A stretch of DNA of 33,025 nt from Candidatus Avidesulfovibrio excrementigallinarum (GTDB lineage: Bacteria; Desulfobacterota; Desulfovibrionia; Desulfovibrionales; Desulfovibrionaceae): the NCBI GenBank assembly GCA_018715085.1, contig DVMI01000152.1:1-33025 (forward strand), in the 5' to 3' direction. The notes beneath the pieces are model-generated. The model worked only from the letters and a program-made list of their open reading frames with translations. It was not told the DNA's origin and made no database searches. A program made the position numbers and the translations under genes. The stretch's first letter is position 1, and each line of letters opens with the position of its first letter. Shown here in pieces: positions 15,769-23,418 of the stretch.

Positions 15769-15801
15769 AGTATGCCTGCGTCGGTTCGTAACGGAGGGGG
15801 C

Positions 15802-16254
15802 ATGAAGTCGAAACTGGATGAGACCAACCTGGCGATCATCAGGGCGTTGCGCAACGGCCGGACGTCGTTTCGCGACATTGCGGCAACGCTCAACGTTTCG
15901 GAAGTGACGGTGCGCACGCGCGCCGCGCGCCTGATGGAAGAAGGGGTGCTGGACATTTGCGGGCAGGTCGACGTGGACAAGCTGCCCAACCACACGCTGG
16001 CGCTTGTGGCGGTCAAGCTGCGCACGCCGGATCTGGTCGGAGAAGGCGAAGCCTTTTCCAAACTGAAAGGCGTCGCCTCCGTGGCCGTGCTGACAGGCCG
16101 GCACGATCTGCTGCTGACCGTGCTGCTCAACGAAGACTTTACGCTGCTGGACTTTTACACTACCGAATTTTCCAAATGTCACGACAAGGTGTCGTCCATT
16201 GAGACGCAGATCGTCTACAAGGGCTTCAACCTTAAAGTTCCTTATATTCTGTAA
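15802..16254 (+). CDS. Lrp/AsnC family transcriptional regulator
   Basis: A 150-residue feast/famine-type regulator. The N-terminal HTH begins LDETNLAIIRALRNGRTSFRD with recognition region VSEVTVRTRAARLMEEGVL. The C-terminal effector (RAM) domain follows (LVAVKLRTPDLV, SVAVLTGRHDLLLTVL, FYTTEFSKCHDKVSSIETQIV). ATG 15802 is chosen over 15772 because GGAGGGGG at 15793-15800 sits just before it. gcvT starts 20 nt after the stop, so the regulator is the first gene of the glycine cleavage locus and most likely controls it, perhaps with glycine or another amino acid as ligand; that is inferred from position. Confidence 0.92.
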   Translation: MKSKLDETNLAIIRALRNGRTSFRDIAATLNVSEVTVRTRAARLMEEGVLDICGQVDVDKLPNHTLALVAVKLRTPDLVGEGEAFSKLKGVASVAVLTGRHDLLLTVLLNEDFTLLDFYTTEFSKCHDKVSSIETQIVYKGFNLKVPYIL

Positions 16255-16274
16255 CGTTTTTCACGGGAGCTGAC

Positions 16275-17522
16275 ATGTTGCATCAGACGGCCTTGCATGC
16301 GGAGCACGAACGGCTGGGCGCTACGCTTGTGGATTTTGGCGGCTGGGATATGCCGTTGTGGTATCCTACCGGCGCGGTGAAGGAACATCTTGCGGTCATT
16401 CAACACGCCGGATTGTTCGATATCGGACACATGGCCGGCATTCTGGTGACCGGGGCCGACGCACTCAAGGCGTTGCAGCAGGCCTTTACCAAAGACATTT
16501 CCGGACTTGCCGTAGGACGGGCCGGGTATGGGGCGTTTTTGAACGAGCAGGGCTGTGTTCTGGATGACGCGCTTGTGTATGTGTTGCCGGAAGGGCGCTA
16601 CCTGGTTGTGTTGAACGTGGGGCATGGCGAACAGATTGCCACCGTTCTGCGCGATCTGGCGGCTGCGCGCAGCTGGGATGTGTCCGTGCGCGATCTGGCC
16701 GGCACCTATGCCAAGCTCGACCTGCAGGGACCGGCTTCGGTGCGCGTTATGAAAAAGGTGCTGGCCGATCCCGAGGCTGTGTTTGCCAAAATGCCCTATT
16801 TTTCGTTCAAGGGTGACATTGAGCTTGACCGCAGCGACGTGCGCCTGAACGACGGGACGCCCATTTTCCTTTCCCGCACGGGCTACACCGGCGAACAGGG
16901 CTTTGAGATTTTTGTGCCCTACGATCGGGCGGAAGCCATCTGGCGCAAGCTCCTTGAGGCCGGCAAGGACGAAGGGGTCATTCCCTGCGGCCTGGCCGCC
17001 CGCGACTCGGTCCGCGCTGGTGCTGTGCTGCCTCTTTCGGGACAGGATATAGGCCCCTGGCCCTTTATCAACAACCCCTGGCCGTTCACGCTGCCGCATG
17101 ACGACAAGGGCGGCTGGACCAAGGACTTCACCGGACGCGAGGCCCTGGAAAAGGCGGCTGCCGGAAAAACCGCTCCCTATACCTACGCGTACTGCGGCTT
17201 TGATCCGCGCAAAGTGACGTCTCAGGATCATCATGTGCATCCCAGAGTGCTGCTTGGCGGCGAAGATATCGGCGACGTGCTGACCTGCGTGGCGGACGTG
17301 TCCATCGGCCGGGTTGACGGCGTGGTGTTCAGCGTGGCCAGCCCGGACAAGCCGGAAGGGTTTGCCCCCAAGGGGCTTGTGTGCGGGTTTGTCCGGGTGG
17401 ATCGTCCCCTGGAGCCCGGCACAAAGCTGACCCTGGCCGACGCGCGGCGGCGCATTGAAGTGGAACTGGTGCAGGACATCCGTCCGGCGCGGACCGCTCG
17501 CAAGGCGCTGGGTTCGCTGTAG
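16275..17522 (+). CDS. gcvT: Aminomethyltransferase GcvT (glycine cleavage T-protein)
   Basis: Moves the methylene of the aminomethyl-lipoyl arm of GcvH to tetrahydrofolate, releasing ammonia. The 415-residue product carries the family segments LVDFGGWDMPLWYPTG, FDIGHMAGILV, GCVLDDALVYV (Asp97/Asp98, aligned with the folate-activating Asp of E. coli), LQGPASVRVMKK, SRTGYTGEQGFEIFVP and GLAARDSVRAG. It is about 50 residues longer than E. coli GcvT. The region GQDIGPWPFINNPWPFTLPHDDKGG is unusual where most T-proteins have a short loop. GGGAG about 6 nt before ATG supports the start. The next gene follows after a 253-nt gap. Confidence 0.93.
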   Translation: MLHQTALHAEHERLGATLVDFGGWDMPLWYPTGAVKEHLAVIQHAGLFDIGHMAGILVTGADALKALQQAFTKDISGLAVGRAGYGAFLNEQGCVLDDALVYVLPEGRYLVVLNVGHGEQIATVLRDLAAARSWDVSVRDLAGTYAKLDLQGPASVRVMKKVLADPEAVFAKMPYFSFKGDIELDRSDVRLNDGTPIFLSRTGYTGEQGFEIFVPYDRAEAIWRKLLEAGKDEGVIPCGLAARDSVRAGAVLPLSGQDIGPWPFINNPWPFTLPHDDKGGWTKDFTGREALEKAAAGKTAPYTYAYCGFDPRKVTSQDHHVHPRVLLGGEDIGDVLTCVADVSIGRVDGVVFSVASPDKPEGFAPKGLVCGFVRVDRPLEPGTKLTLADARRRIEVELVQDIRPARTARKALGSL

Positions 17523-17718
17523 GCTTTTTTGCGGGGAGCCGCCCCGGCGGGCGCAGGAGCGCTGCCCCTGAGGCGGCACCAAAGAGCGGCATTTTTGCTT
17601 TGCGCAGGCGGCGCGGGCAGGCCGAACAGCGGCACGCCCGCCCTGCCGGAGCGCGGCGGCGCGCCGGGCGGTTGCGGCGTTTTGCAGCGCGTTGTCCGCA
17701 ACGGAGCGTATTTTTTGA

Positions 17719-17730
17719 TGTCATATGACA
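17719..17730. promoter_or_regulatory. 12-bp perfect palindrome before gcvH
   Basis: TGTCATATGACA lies in an AT-rich patch 45 bp before the gcvH start, inside the unusually long gcvT-gcvH gap. It could be an operator, possibly for the upstream Lrp-type regulator, and would allow gcvH-gcvPA-gcvPB to be driven separately. Confidence 0.4.
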
Positions 17731-17775
17731 AAAACGGCTTTCCACAAGCCATAAGACAACAGAAGGAAGGGTGCC

Positions 17776-18159
17776 ATGTCCGCATCGACCGTTGACAATA
17801 CCGTGCGTTATACCTCCGAGCATGAATGGATTTCCACTTCCAGCCCCTGGAAAATCGGGGTCAGCGATTACGCCCAGAACGCGCTGGGCGATCTGACCTA
17901 TGTCGAACTGCCCAACGTGGGCGATCATTTTGATCAGGGCCAGGAGTTCGGCACGCTCGAATCCACCAAGTCCGTCAGCCCGCTGTACATGCCTGTCGCC
18001 GGCACGGTGAAGGCCGTCAACGAGGCGCTGGCCGACGCCCCCGAACTGGTCAACAAGTCGCCCTATGGGGACGGCTGGCTGATCGAAATCGAGCCTGAAG
18101 GCGACATCGAAGGCCTGATGAACGGCGACGCCTATAAAGCATTCCTGGAGACGCTCTGA
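17776..18159 (+). CDS. gcvH: Glycine cleavage system H protein
   Basis: Lipoyl carrier that shuttles the aminomethyl group between the P, T and L proteins. The 127-residue product has the expected N-terminus (RYTSEHEWIS) and lipoylation site ESTKSVS with Lys65; the downstream segment PVAGTVKAVNEAL and C-terminal PYGDGWLIEIEP are conserved. A GAAGGAAGGG ribosome site precedes ATG. The TGA stop overlaps the gcvPA start by one base, so the genes are probably translationally coupled. The lipoate ligase at 21303 is a likely source of its cofactor. Confidence 0.97.
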   Translation: MSASTVDNTVRYTSEHEWISTSSPWKIGVSDYAQNALGDLTYVELPNVGDHFDQGQEFGTLESTKSVSPLYMPVAGTVKAVNEALADAPELVNKSPYGDGWLIEIEPEGDIEGLMNGDAYKAFLETL

Positions 18160-19484
18160 TGCATCGCTATTTTCCGCATACTCCCGCGGACGAAGCGCAC
18201 ATGCTCAAGGCTATCGGCGCTGACAGGGTGGAAGACCTGTTTGCTTCCATCCCTGAAGGCTGCCGCAAGCCCGAGCCGCTGCACCTGCCGTCCATGAGCG
18301 AATGGGAACTGACCGCCCGCGCTGAAGAACTGGCCGCTGCCATGCCTGCAGCCGGTTCGGCCTGGGTGGGCGCTGGCAACTATCAACATTACATCCCCGC
18401 CGTTGTCCCGGCTATTATCAGCCGTTCCGAGTTCTGCACGGCCTACACGCCCTATCAGCCGGAAATCAGCCAGGGGACCCTGCAGGGCATCTTTGAGTTT
18501 CAGACGCTGATTGCCCGCCTGACCGGCATGGAAGTGGCCAACGCCTCCATGTACGACGGCGCGACAGCCCTGGCCGAAGCTGCGCTGATGGCCTGCCGCC
18601 AGACGCGGCGGCACAGTGTGGCCGTGTCCATGGGCGTGCATCCGCACTATCGCCAAGTCCTTGCCACCTACTGCCGGGCCGCCGGCATCGATCTTGCCGA
18701 ACTGCCGCTTAAGGCCGACGGATCCACCGACGTGGCGCCGGCCACTGCGGGCGAGCTGGCCGGGCTCATTGTCCAGTCCCCCAACTTCTTTGGCGTGATC
18801 GAACCGCTGGCCGCGCAGGCTGACTGGATCCACGCGGGCAAGGGCCTGCTCATCGCGGGCTTTACCGAAGCCATGTCCCTGGGGCTTGTGGCCAGTCCCG
18901 GCAGCCAGGGGGCGGATATTGTGGCCGGCGAAGGCCAGAGCTTTGGCCTTTCGCAGATGTATGGCGGGCCCAACCTTGGCATCATGGCCACGCGCAAGGC
19001 CTATGTCCGCAGCATGCCCGGCCGTCTTGTGGGGCAGAGCGTGGACACTGCCGGCAAACGCGCCTTTGTGCTCACCCTGTCCACGCGCGAACAGCACATC
19101 CGCCGGGAACGCGCCGTGTCCAACATCTGTTCCAACGCGGGCCTGTGCGCCATGACCTGCGCGGTCTATCTTGCCACAATGGGCGGGACGGGCCTTGCCC
19201 ACATGGCCAGGCTCAACCGCGACAAGGCGGCCTATTTCAAGGCCGGCCTGCTGGCCCGGGGATTCCGTCCCCTGTTCGACGGGCCCACGTTCAACGAATT
19301 CGCTCTGGAAGCGCCGGAAGGCTTTGCCGCATGGCGGCAACGGCTGCTCGACGAACGCGGCGTCCTGTTCGGCCTTGAGCTCAAGGAGGTGGGATACGAC
19401 CTCCCCGGCTATCTGTTCTGTGTGACCGAAACCCGGAGCCGCGCCGATCTGGATGCCATGCTTGAGGAGGTGGCCCATGTCTGA
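18159..19484 (+). CDS. gcvPA: Glycine dehydrogenase (decarboxylating) subunit 1
   Basis: N-terminal half of the P-protein, 441 residues, forming the decarboxylase with GcvPB. Family segments include YFPHTPADEAHMLKAIG, the block AGNYQHYIPAVVPAI, FCTAYTPYQPEISQGTLQG and the stretch GMEVANASMYDGATALAEA, then MYGGPNLGIMATR and MPGRLVGQSVD. The PLP-binding Lys is in the partner subunit. The start overlaps the gcvH stop by one base, and its end overlaps gcvPB by 8 nt. Confidence 0.96.
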   Translation: MHRYFPHTPADEAHMLKAIGADRVEDLFASIPEGCRKPEPLHLPSMSEWELTARAEELAAAMPAAGSAWVGAGNYQHYIPAVVPAIISRSEFCTAYTPYQPEISQGTLQGIFEFQTLIARLTGMEVANASMYDGATALAEAALMACRQTRRHSVAVSMGVHPHYRQVLATYCRAAGIDLAELPLKADGSTDVAPATAGELAGLIVQSPNFFGVIEPLAAQADWIHAGKGLLIAGFTEAMSLGLVASPGSQGADIVAGEGQSFGLSQMYGGPNLGIMATRKAYVRSMPGRLVGQSVDTAGKRAFVLTLSTREQHIRRERAVSNICSNAGLCAMTCAVYLATMGGTGLAHMARLNRDKAAYFKAGLLARGFRPLFDGPTFNEFALEAPEGFAAWRQRLLDERGVLFGLELKEVGYDLPGYLFCVTETRSRADLDAMLEEVAHV

Positions 19485-20943
19485 AATGTCGCGCTGGCCC
19501 GGTATGCCCGGCCTGGTTCTTGCCGAACCCCTGCTCTGGGAAAAAGGACGCCCCGGCCGGATTGGCGCGAGCCTGCCCGAGTCCGATGTTCCCGCCGCCC
19601 CGCTGGAAGGCCTGGAACGGGAGTCGACCGGCCTGCCGGATTTGTCTGAAGTCGATGTGGTGCGCCACTTCACCCGGCTTTCCACCTGGAATTTCGGCGT
19701 TGATACGGGCATGTATCCTCTTGGTTCCTGCACCATGAAGTACAATCCCAAAATCAACGAAAAGCTGGCCGCGCTCCCCGCGTTCTGCAACGCCCACCCG
19801 CTGGCCCCGGCGCAGCTGTCCCAGGGCGCCATGCGGATCATCCACGAAACCGAACAGGCCCTGTGCGAAATCACCGGCCTGACCGCCTGCACCCTGCAGC
19901 CCTCTGCCGGCGCGCACGGCGAACTCACGGGGATCATGCTCATCCAGGCCTGGCATCGCGCCCAGGGACATACCCGGACCAAAATGCTGATCCCCGACAC
20001 GGCGCACGGCACCAACCCCGCAAGCGCAGCCTTGTGCGGCTATACGGCGGTCAAGGTTCCCTCGGGGCCCGACGGGATCCTTACGGCCGAAAACGTTGCC
20101 GAACTGATGGACGACGACTGCGCCGGGATTATGGTGACCAACCCCAATACGCTCGGCCTGTTTGAATCCAACCTGGCCGAAATTGCCCGCATCGTCCACG
20201 AACGGGGCGGCCTTGTCTATGGCGACGGCGCCAACCTCAACGCCATCATGGGCTATGCGGACCTGGGACGGATTGGCGTCGACGTCATGCACATGAACCT
20301 GCACAAGACCTTCTCCACCCCGCACGGCGGCGGCGGCCCCGGTTCCGGAGCCGTGTGCGTGGGCCCCACCCTCGAGCCCTTCCTGCCCGGTCCGCGCATT
20401 GCAGAAGAAGACGGCCGCCTTGTGTGGAAAGCCGCAGGCCCCCAGTCCATCGGACGGCTCCATCCCTTCTATGGGCAGTTTGGCGTCATCCTGAAGGCCT
20501 GGGCCTATATCCGCACCCTTGGTCCGGCGCTCAAGCGCGCTTCTGAGCTGGCCGTGCTGAACGCCAATTACATCAAGGCGCAGCTGCGCGACGTGTACGA
20601 ACTGCCCTATCCGCAGCCCTCCCTGCACGAATGTGTCTTTACAGACAAAAAGCAGGAAGCCGCCGGCGTCAGCACCATGGATATCGCCAAGGGCCTCATT
20701 GACCGCGGGTACCATCCGCCGACCGTGTACTTCCCGCTTGTGGTGCACGGCGCAATCATGATCGAACCTACCGAAACGGAAAGCCTGGGCGATCTGGACG
20801 GCTTTATTGCGGCCATGCGCGACATCGCCGAAAAAGCCGAAACCGACGCGGCCTCGCTCCATGCCTCGCCCCGCCTGACGCCCGTCGGCCGGGTCGACGA
20901 AGTCGGTGCGGCGCGCAAGCCCGTGCTGACCGGCGACATGTAG
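19477..20943 (+). CDS. gcvPB: Glycine dehydrogenase (decarboxylating) subunit 2
   Basis: PLP-containing half of the P-protein, 488 residues. It decarboxylates glycine and passes the aminomethyl group to lipoyl-GcvH. The PLP lysine is Lys277 in MHMNLHKTFSTPHGGGGPGSG. Other conserved parts are TYPLGS-like GMYPLGSCTMKYNPKIN, LQPSAGAHGELTG and IPDTAHGTNPASAA. I chose ATG 19477 because GAGGAGG (19464-19470) is spaced 6 nt from it; the longer frame from 19453 would place that site inside the gene. No gcvL (dihydrolipoyl dehydrogenase) gene follows, so that subunit comes from elsewhere. A palindromic repeat begins about 28 nt after the stop. Confidence 0.96.
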   Translation: MSEMSRWPGMPGLVLAEPLLWEKGRPGRIGASLPESDVPAAPLEGLERESTGLPDLSEVDVVRHFTRLSTWNFGVDTGMYPLGSCTMKYNPKINEKLAALPAFCNAHPLAPAQLSQGAMRIIHETEQALCEITGLTACTLQPSAGAHGELTGIMLIQAWHRAQGHTRTKMLIPDTAHGTNPASAALCGYTAVKVPSGPDGILTAENVAELMDDDCAGIMVTNPNTLGLFESNLAEIARIVHERGGLVYGDGANLNAIMGYADLGRIGVDVMHMNLHKTFSTPHGGGGPGSGAVCVGPTLEPFLPGPRIAEEDGRLVWKAAGPQSIGRLHPFYGQFGVILKAWAYIRTLGPALKRASELAVLNANYIKAQLRDVYELPYPQPSLHECVFTDKKQEAAGVSTMDIAKGLIDRGYHPPTVYFPLVVHGAIMIEPTETESLGDLDGFIAAMRDIAEKAETDAASLHASPRLTPVGRVDEVGAARKPVLTGDM

Positions 20944-21302
20944 CCGCAGGTTCTGTCCGGGAAAATGTCCCGGGGGGAAGGCAGAAACCCTTTTGAAAAA
21001 GGGTTCTCCGCCTTCCCCCCGTCCCCCCCATCCACCTTCCTAAAACGTTTGGCAGGCTGTGGCCGCTGCTCGTTTCTTTTGGGGCAGTCCCCGGCTTCAG
21101 AGCGTGCAACGCCGCATCCGGAGCTGTGCCGGGCACAGCAGCGTTCCGTCAGGGACGGCCCTGCACTCCGCAGCCTGCGCCTGCCAGAAGACGCTGCGGC
21201 TCCCCCAAAAAGCACATGTCATAAAACCGCCACACGGCGCAGCGCTGACACCGCCCGGAGCGGTTTTTCCGTCAACTTCCTCCCCCCGAACAGGAACAGC
21301 TT
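20944..21302. other. Spacer between gcvPB and the lipoate ligase gene
   Basis: This spacer contains repeat copy 2 (20971-21058). The remaining 240 nt shows no gene I can support. The longer open frames here overlap each other and run into the ligase gene out of frame. Confidence 0.55.
20971..21058 (+). repeat. Palindromic 3'-end repeat, copy 2 (after gcvPB)
   Basis: Long hairpin: CGGGGGGAAGGCAGAAACCC against GGGTTCTCCGCCTTCCCCCC around TTTTGAAAAA (20971-21020), followed by a C-run, CATCCACCTTCC and TAAAACGTTTGGCAGG. The whole 85-90-nt block aligns with the minus-strand reading of 12975-12897. In both places it lies just downstream of an operon end in the same direction. It may serve as terminator, though no T-run follows. 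Confidence 0.78.
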
Positions 21303-22304
21303 ATGGAATGGGTTTGCAATCCGTCGCATGACCCCGCCTTCAATCTGGCGCTGGAAGAAACGCTGCTGGCCGCGGCCTCTGCCGGGCAGCCGGCCACCGG
21401 CATGCTGTGGGTCAACAGGCCGACGGTGGTGATTGGCCGGTTTCAGAACGCCCGCCTGGAAGTCAACGCCGACGTTGCCAGGGCGCGCGGCATCACGGTG
21501 GTGCGGCGCATCACGGGAGGCGGAGCCGTCTACCACGATTTGGGCACCCTGAACTATACGTTCATTCACTATCTGGATCGCGAAGGCTGCATTCCGTCCT
21601 TTCGCGAGGCCGGCCGCCCCGTAGCCGAGGCGCTCCGATCGCTGGGACTGCCGGTGGAGTTTTCGGGCCGCAACGATCTGCTGCTGGAAGGCCGCAAGGT
21701 CGCCGGAGTGGCCTATTGCCGCCAGGGACGGCGCTGCCTGCATCACGGATGCATTCTGGTGGATACGGATTTGACAAGGCTGACAGGCGTGCTGTCCGTC
21801 GATCCCGCCAAACTGGCCGCCAAAGGCGTGGCCTCGGTGCGCAGCCGCGTGACAAACCTGGCCGACTGGCTGGCGGAACGCAATCCGTCGGCCCCCCGCC
21901 TGACCGTGCAGGACGTCTGTGCGGCCATTATGGAGCGGGAGGGCGCGCCCCGTCCGCTGACCGGGGCGGAAACCCGCGCCGCCGAAACCCTGCGCGCCAG
22001 CAAGCACGCAACCTGGGACTGGGTCTATGGCACTGCGCCGCCGTATACGGAACGCAAAACGCGACGCTTTGCCTGGGGCGGTGTGGAAGCGCTGTTTGAC
22101 GTGCGGCAGGGCCAGGTGGCCAGCTGCCGGCTGTACGGAGACTTTTTGGGCGACAGCGCCGGCCCGGCGCTGATCGAACAGGCCCTGACCGGGATACGGT
22201 ATAACGCAGACAGCCTGCGCGCCGCCTTGGACGCGCTGCCGCTGGACCGCTTTTTCCCCGACGGCGCAGCCGGAGAACTCAAAGTCTTCCTGTTGCCGGA
22301 ATAA
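21303..22304 (+). CDS. lplA: Lipoate-protein ligase A
   Basis: Activates lipoate with ATP and attaches it to lipoyl domains, here most likely GcvH Lys65. The 333-residue product has the LplA core: NLALEETLL near the start, the lipoyl-AMP loop RRITGGGAVYHDLGTLNYTF, and GRNDLLLEGRKVAGVAYC with the expected catalytic Lys132, followed by HHGCILVDTDL. A C-terminal accessory domain (about 245-333, TWDWVYGTAPPYTERKTRRF) is present, as in E. coli LplA. AGGAA about 7 nt before the ATG fits. It follows gcvPB after a 359-nt gap, so it may have its own promoter. Confidence 0.95.
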   Translation: MEWVCNPSHDPAFNLALEETLLAAASAGQPATGMLWVNRPTVVIGRFQNARLEVNADVARARGITVVRRITGGGAVYHDLGTLNYTFIHYLDREGCIPSFREAGRPVAEALRSLGLPVEFSGRNDLLLEGRKVAGVAYCRQGRRCLHHGCILVDTDLTRLTGVLSVDPAKLAAKGVASVRSRVTNLADWLAERNPSAPRLTVQDVCAAIMEREGAPRPLTGAETRAAETLRASKHATWDWVYGTAPPYTERKTRRFAWGGVEALFDVRQGQVASCRLYGDFLGDSAGPALIEQALTGIRYNADSLRAALDALPLDRFFPDGAAGELKVFLLPE

Positions 22305-22674
22305 GCCTTCAGCCTGTGCGGCTTGCTGTTTTGCAAGACCGGAATACGCCATGCCGGGAAGAAGAGTGCCCCGTTTCGTCAGAAGCGTGCGCGCCTCTTC
22401 TTCCCGTTTTTTTGCAGTGGGTGCCAGGGTGGCAGCGTATGGGACGCAACTTGTTTTGCAAGAGCGTGAGCCCGGGGCTTGCCAGTCCTGCCGTCATGCC
22501 ATGCCGCGCGCGTGCTGCACGCATCCTTGGACAGCGAGCGGGTGCCGGCGCAGCGGAAACGGGGGTCCGGGGGAGGTGTGCTCCCCCGGCGGGGTACGGG
22601 GCAGGGCCCCGAAAACCTTTTGCGCCTGCTGCCAGCGCCGGGAGCCTGCGTCCGGCAGGAGAGAGGGCGGGGCG
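22305..22674. other. Convergent spacer between lplA and the sirtuin gene
   Basis: No gene is supportable. The spacer contains weak hairpins just after lplA (AAGCC at 22303-22307 with GGCTT at 22320-22324, then CTTGC/GCAAG ending at 22337) and a strong GC hairpin at 22567-22589. The rest is GC-rich and low in coding signal. Confidence 0.55.
22567..22589. terminator. GC hairpin, possible two-way terminator
   Basis: CCGGGGGAG and CTCCCCCGG form a perfect 9-bp stem around GTGTG. It sits between convergent genes, about 90 nt past the sirtuin stop codon on the minus strand and 260 nt past lplA. A second hairpin (GGGGC/GCCCC, about 22599-22610) adjoins it. There is no T-run, so termination is only suggested. 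Confidence 0.4.
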
Positions 22675-23418
22675 TTAGTGCAGTTCGCTGGCGATGGCGT
22701 TGAAAGCTTCGCCGAGATCCACGCCTTTCCAGGTGGCGTAGCGATCATAGGGTGTCGGGTCGGCGTTGATGATGACGAGTTTGCCACCCTGGCGCACGGT
22801 GATGCCGGGCAGGGCGGCTGCCGGGTAGACGGTCAGGCTTGAGCCGAGGACGAGCATGAGGTCGGCCTGCCAGGCTTCTTCCTGGGCTTCTTCAAGGGTT
22901 TTTTCGGGCAGCGGTTCGCCGAAGAAGACGATATCCGGCTTCATGATGCCATGGCATTTGGGGCAGTCGGGGATGCGGCCGTCGTCAAGGATGCGGACAA
23001 TTTCGTCAAAGCGCATGGTCGCGCCACAGCGCAGGCAGTGGTGCAGGGCGGGCGAACCGTGCAGTTCAAGGACGCGCCGGGAGCCGGCTTTTTGATGCAG
23101 CAGATCGATGTTCTGGGTCAGGACGGCCTTGATGCGGCCTCTGGCTTCCAGGCGCGCCAGCTCGGTATGCACGATGTTGGGGATTTTGGTGTCGAGGTTA
23201 TAGATGAAGTCGCGGGCGTGCGTGTAGTAGTAGGACGGGTCTTCCTTGAAGGCGTCGATGTCGAAAATGCGGTTGGGATCGATGTCGGTCCGTTTGTAGA
23301 AGCCGTTTTTGCCTCTGAAGTCAGGGATGCCGGAAAGGGTGGAGATGCCTGCGCCTGTGAGCACAACGCAGTGATTGGCCGTTTTGATGAGATTGAGCAG
23401 GGGGGAAAAGTCGGTCAT
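22675..23418 (-). CDS. NAD-dependent protein deacetylase (Sir2, class U)
   Basis: Sirtuin of 247 residues that should remove acyl groups from protein lysines using NAD+. It has [15 protein letters not shown] (NAD binding, about 22-36), [12 protein letters not shown] (101-112), catalytic His120 in LELHGS, a zinc site of Cys128/Cys131 and Cys152/Cys155, and [12 protein letters not shown]. It lacks the Tyr-x-x-Arg of CobB-type desuccinylases and resembles Thermotoga Sir2 throughout, so deacetylation is the likely activity. GAAGGAG lies 7 nt before the ATG, which overlaps the stop of the hydrolase-like gene (ATGA). It is the last gene of the YcaO operon. It is a single-domain enzyme, unlike the SIR2 domains of phage-defence proteins. 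Confidence 0.94.
   Translation of the reverse strand: MTDFSPLLNLIKTANHCVVLTGAGISTLSGIPDFRGKNGFYKRTDIDPNRIFDIDAFKEDPSYYYTHARDFIYNLDTKIPNIVHTELARLEARGRIKAVLTQNIDLLHQKAGSRRVLELHGSPALHHCLRCGATMRFDEIVRILDDGRIPDCPKCHGIMKPDIVFFGEPLPEKTLEEAQEEAWQADLMLVLGSSLTVYPAAALPGITVRQGGKLVIINADPTPYDRYATWKGVDLGEAFNAIASELH

Larger units (their letters stand above)
15123..15801. other. Divergent spacer between dksA and the gcv regulator
   Basis: This 679-nt stretch holds the dksA promoter on the minus strand and an AT-rich island (about 15660-15770) that probably contains the promoter of the Lrp-type regulator and gcv genes. The middle (15300-15650) shows no gene I can support. I looked for a glycine riboswitch and saw no convincing match. 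Confidence 0.55.

Noticed and set aside
15300-15790. Possible glycine riboswitch before the gcv genes
   Set aside because: Glycine riboswitches are common before gcv operons, but I saw no match to the conserved blocks here. An Lrp-type regulator heads the operon instead.
18132-20015. 627-codon minus-strand open frame across gcvPA and gcvPB
   Set aside because: It is antisense to two well-recognised genes, with composition expected from reversed codons and no family features.
22675-23418. SIR2 gene as part of an anti-phage defence system
   Set aside because: It is a stand-alone class-U sirtuin with intact deacetylase and zinc motifs, not an NADase-type SIR2 fused to other domains. Neighbours are not known defence genes.
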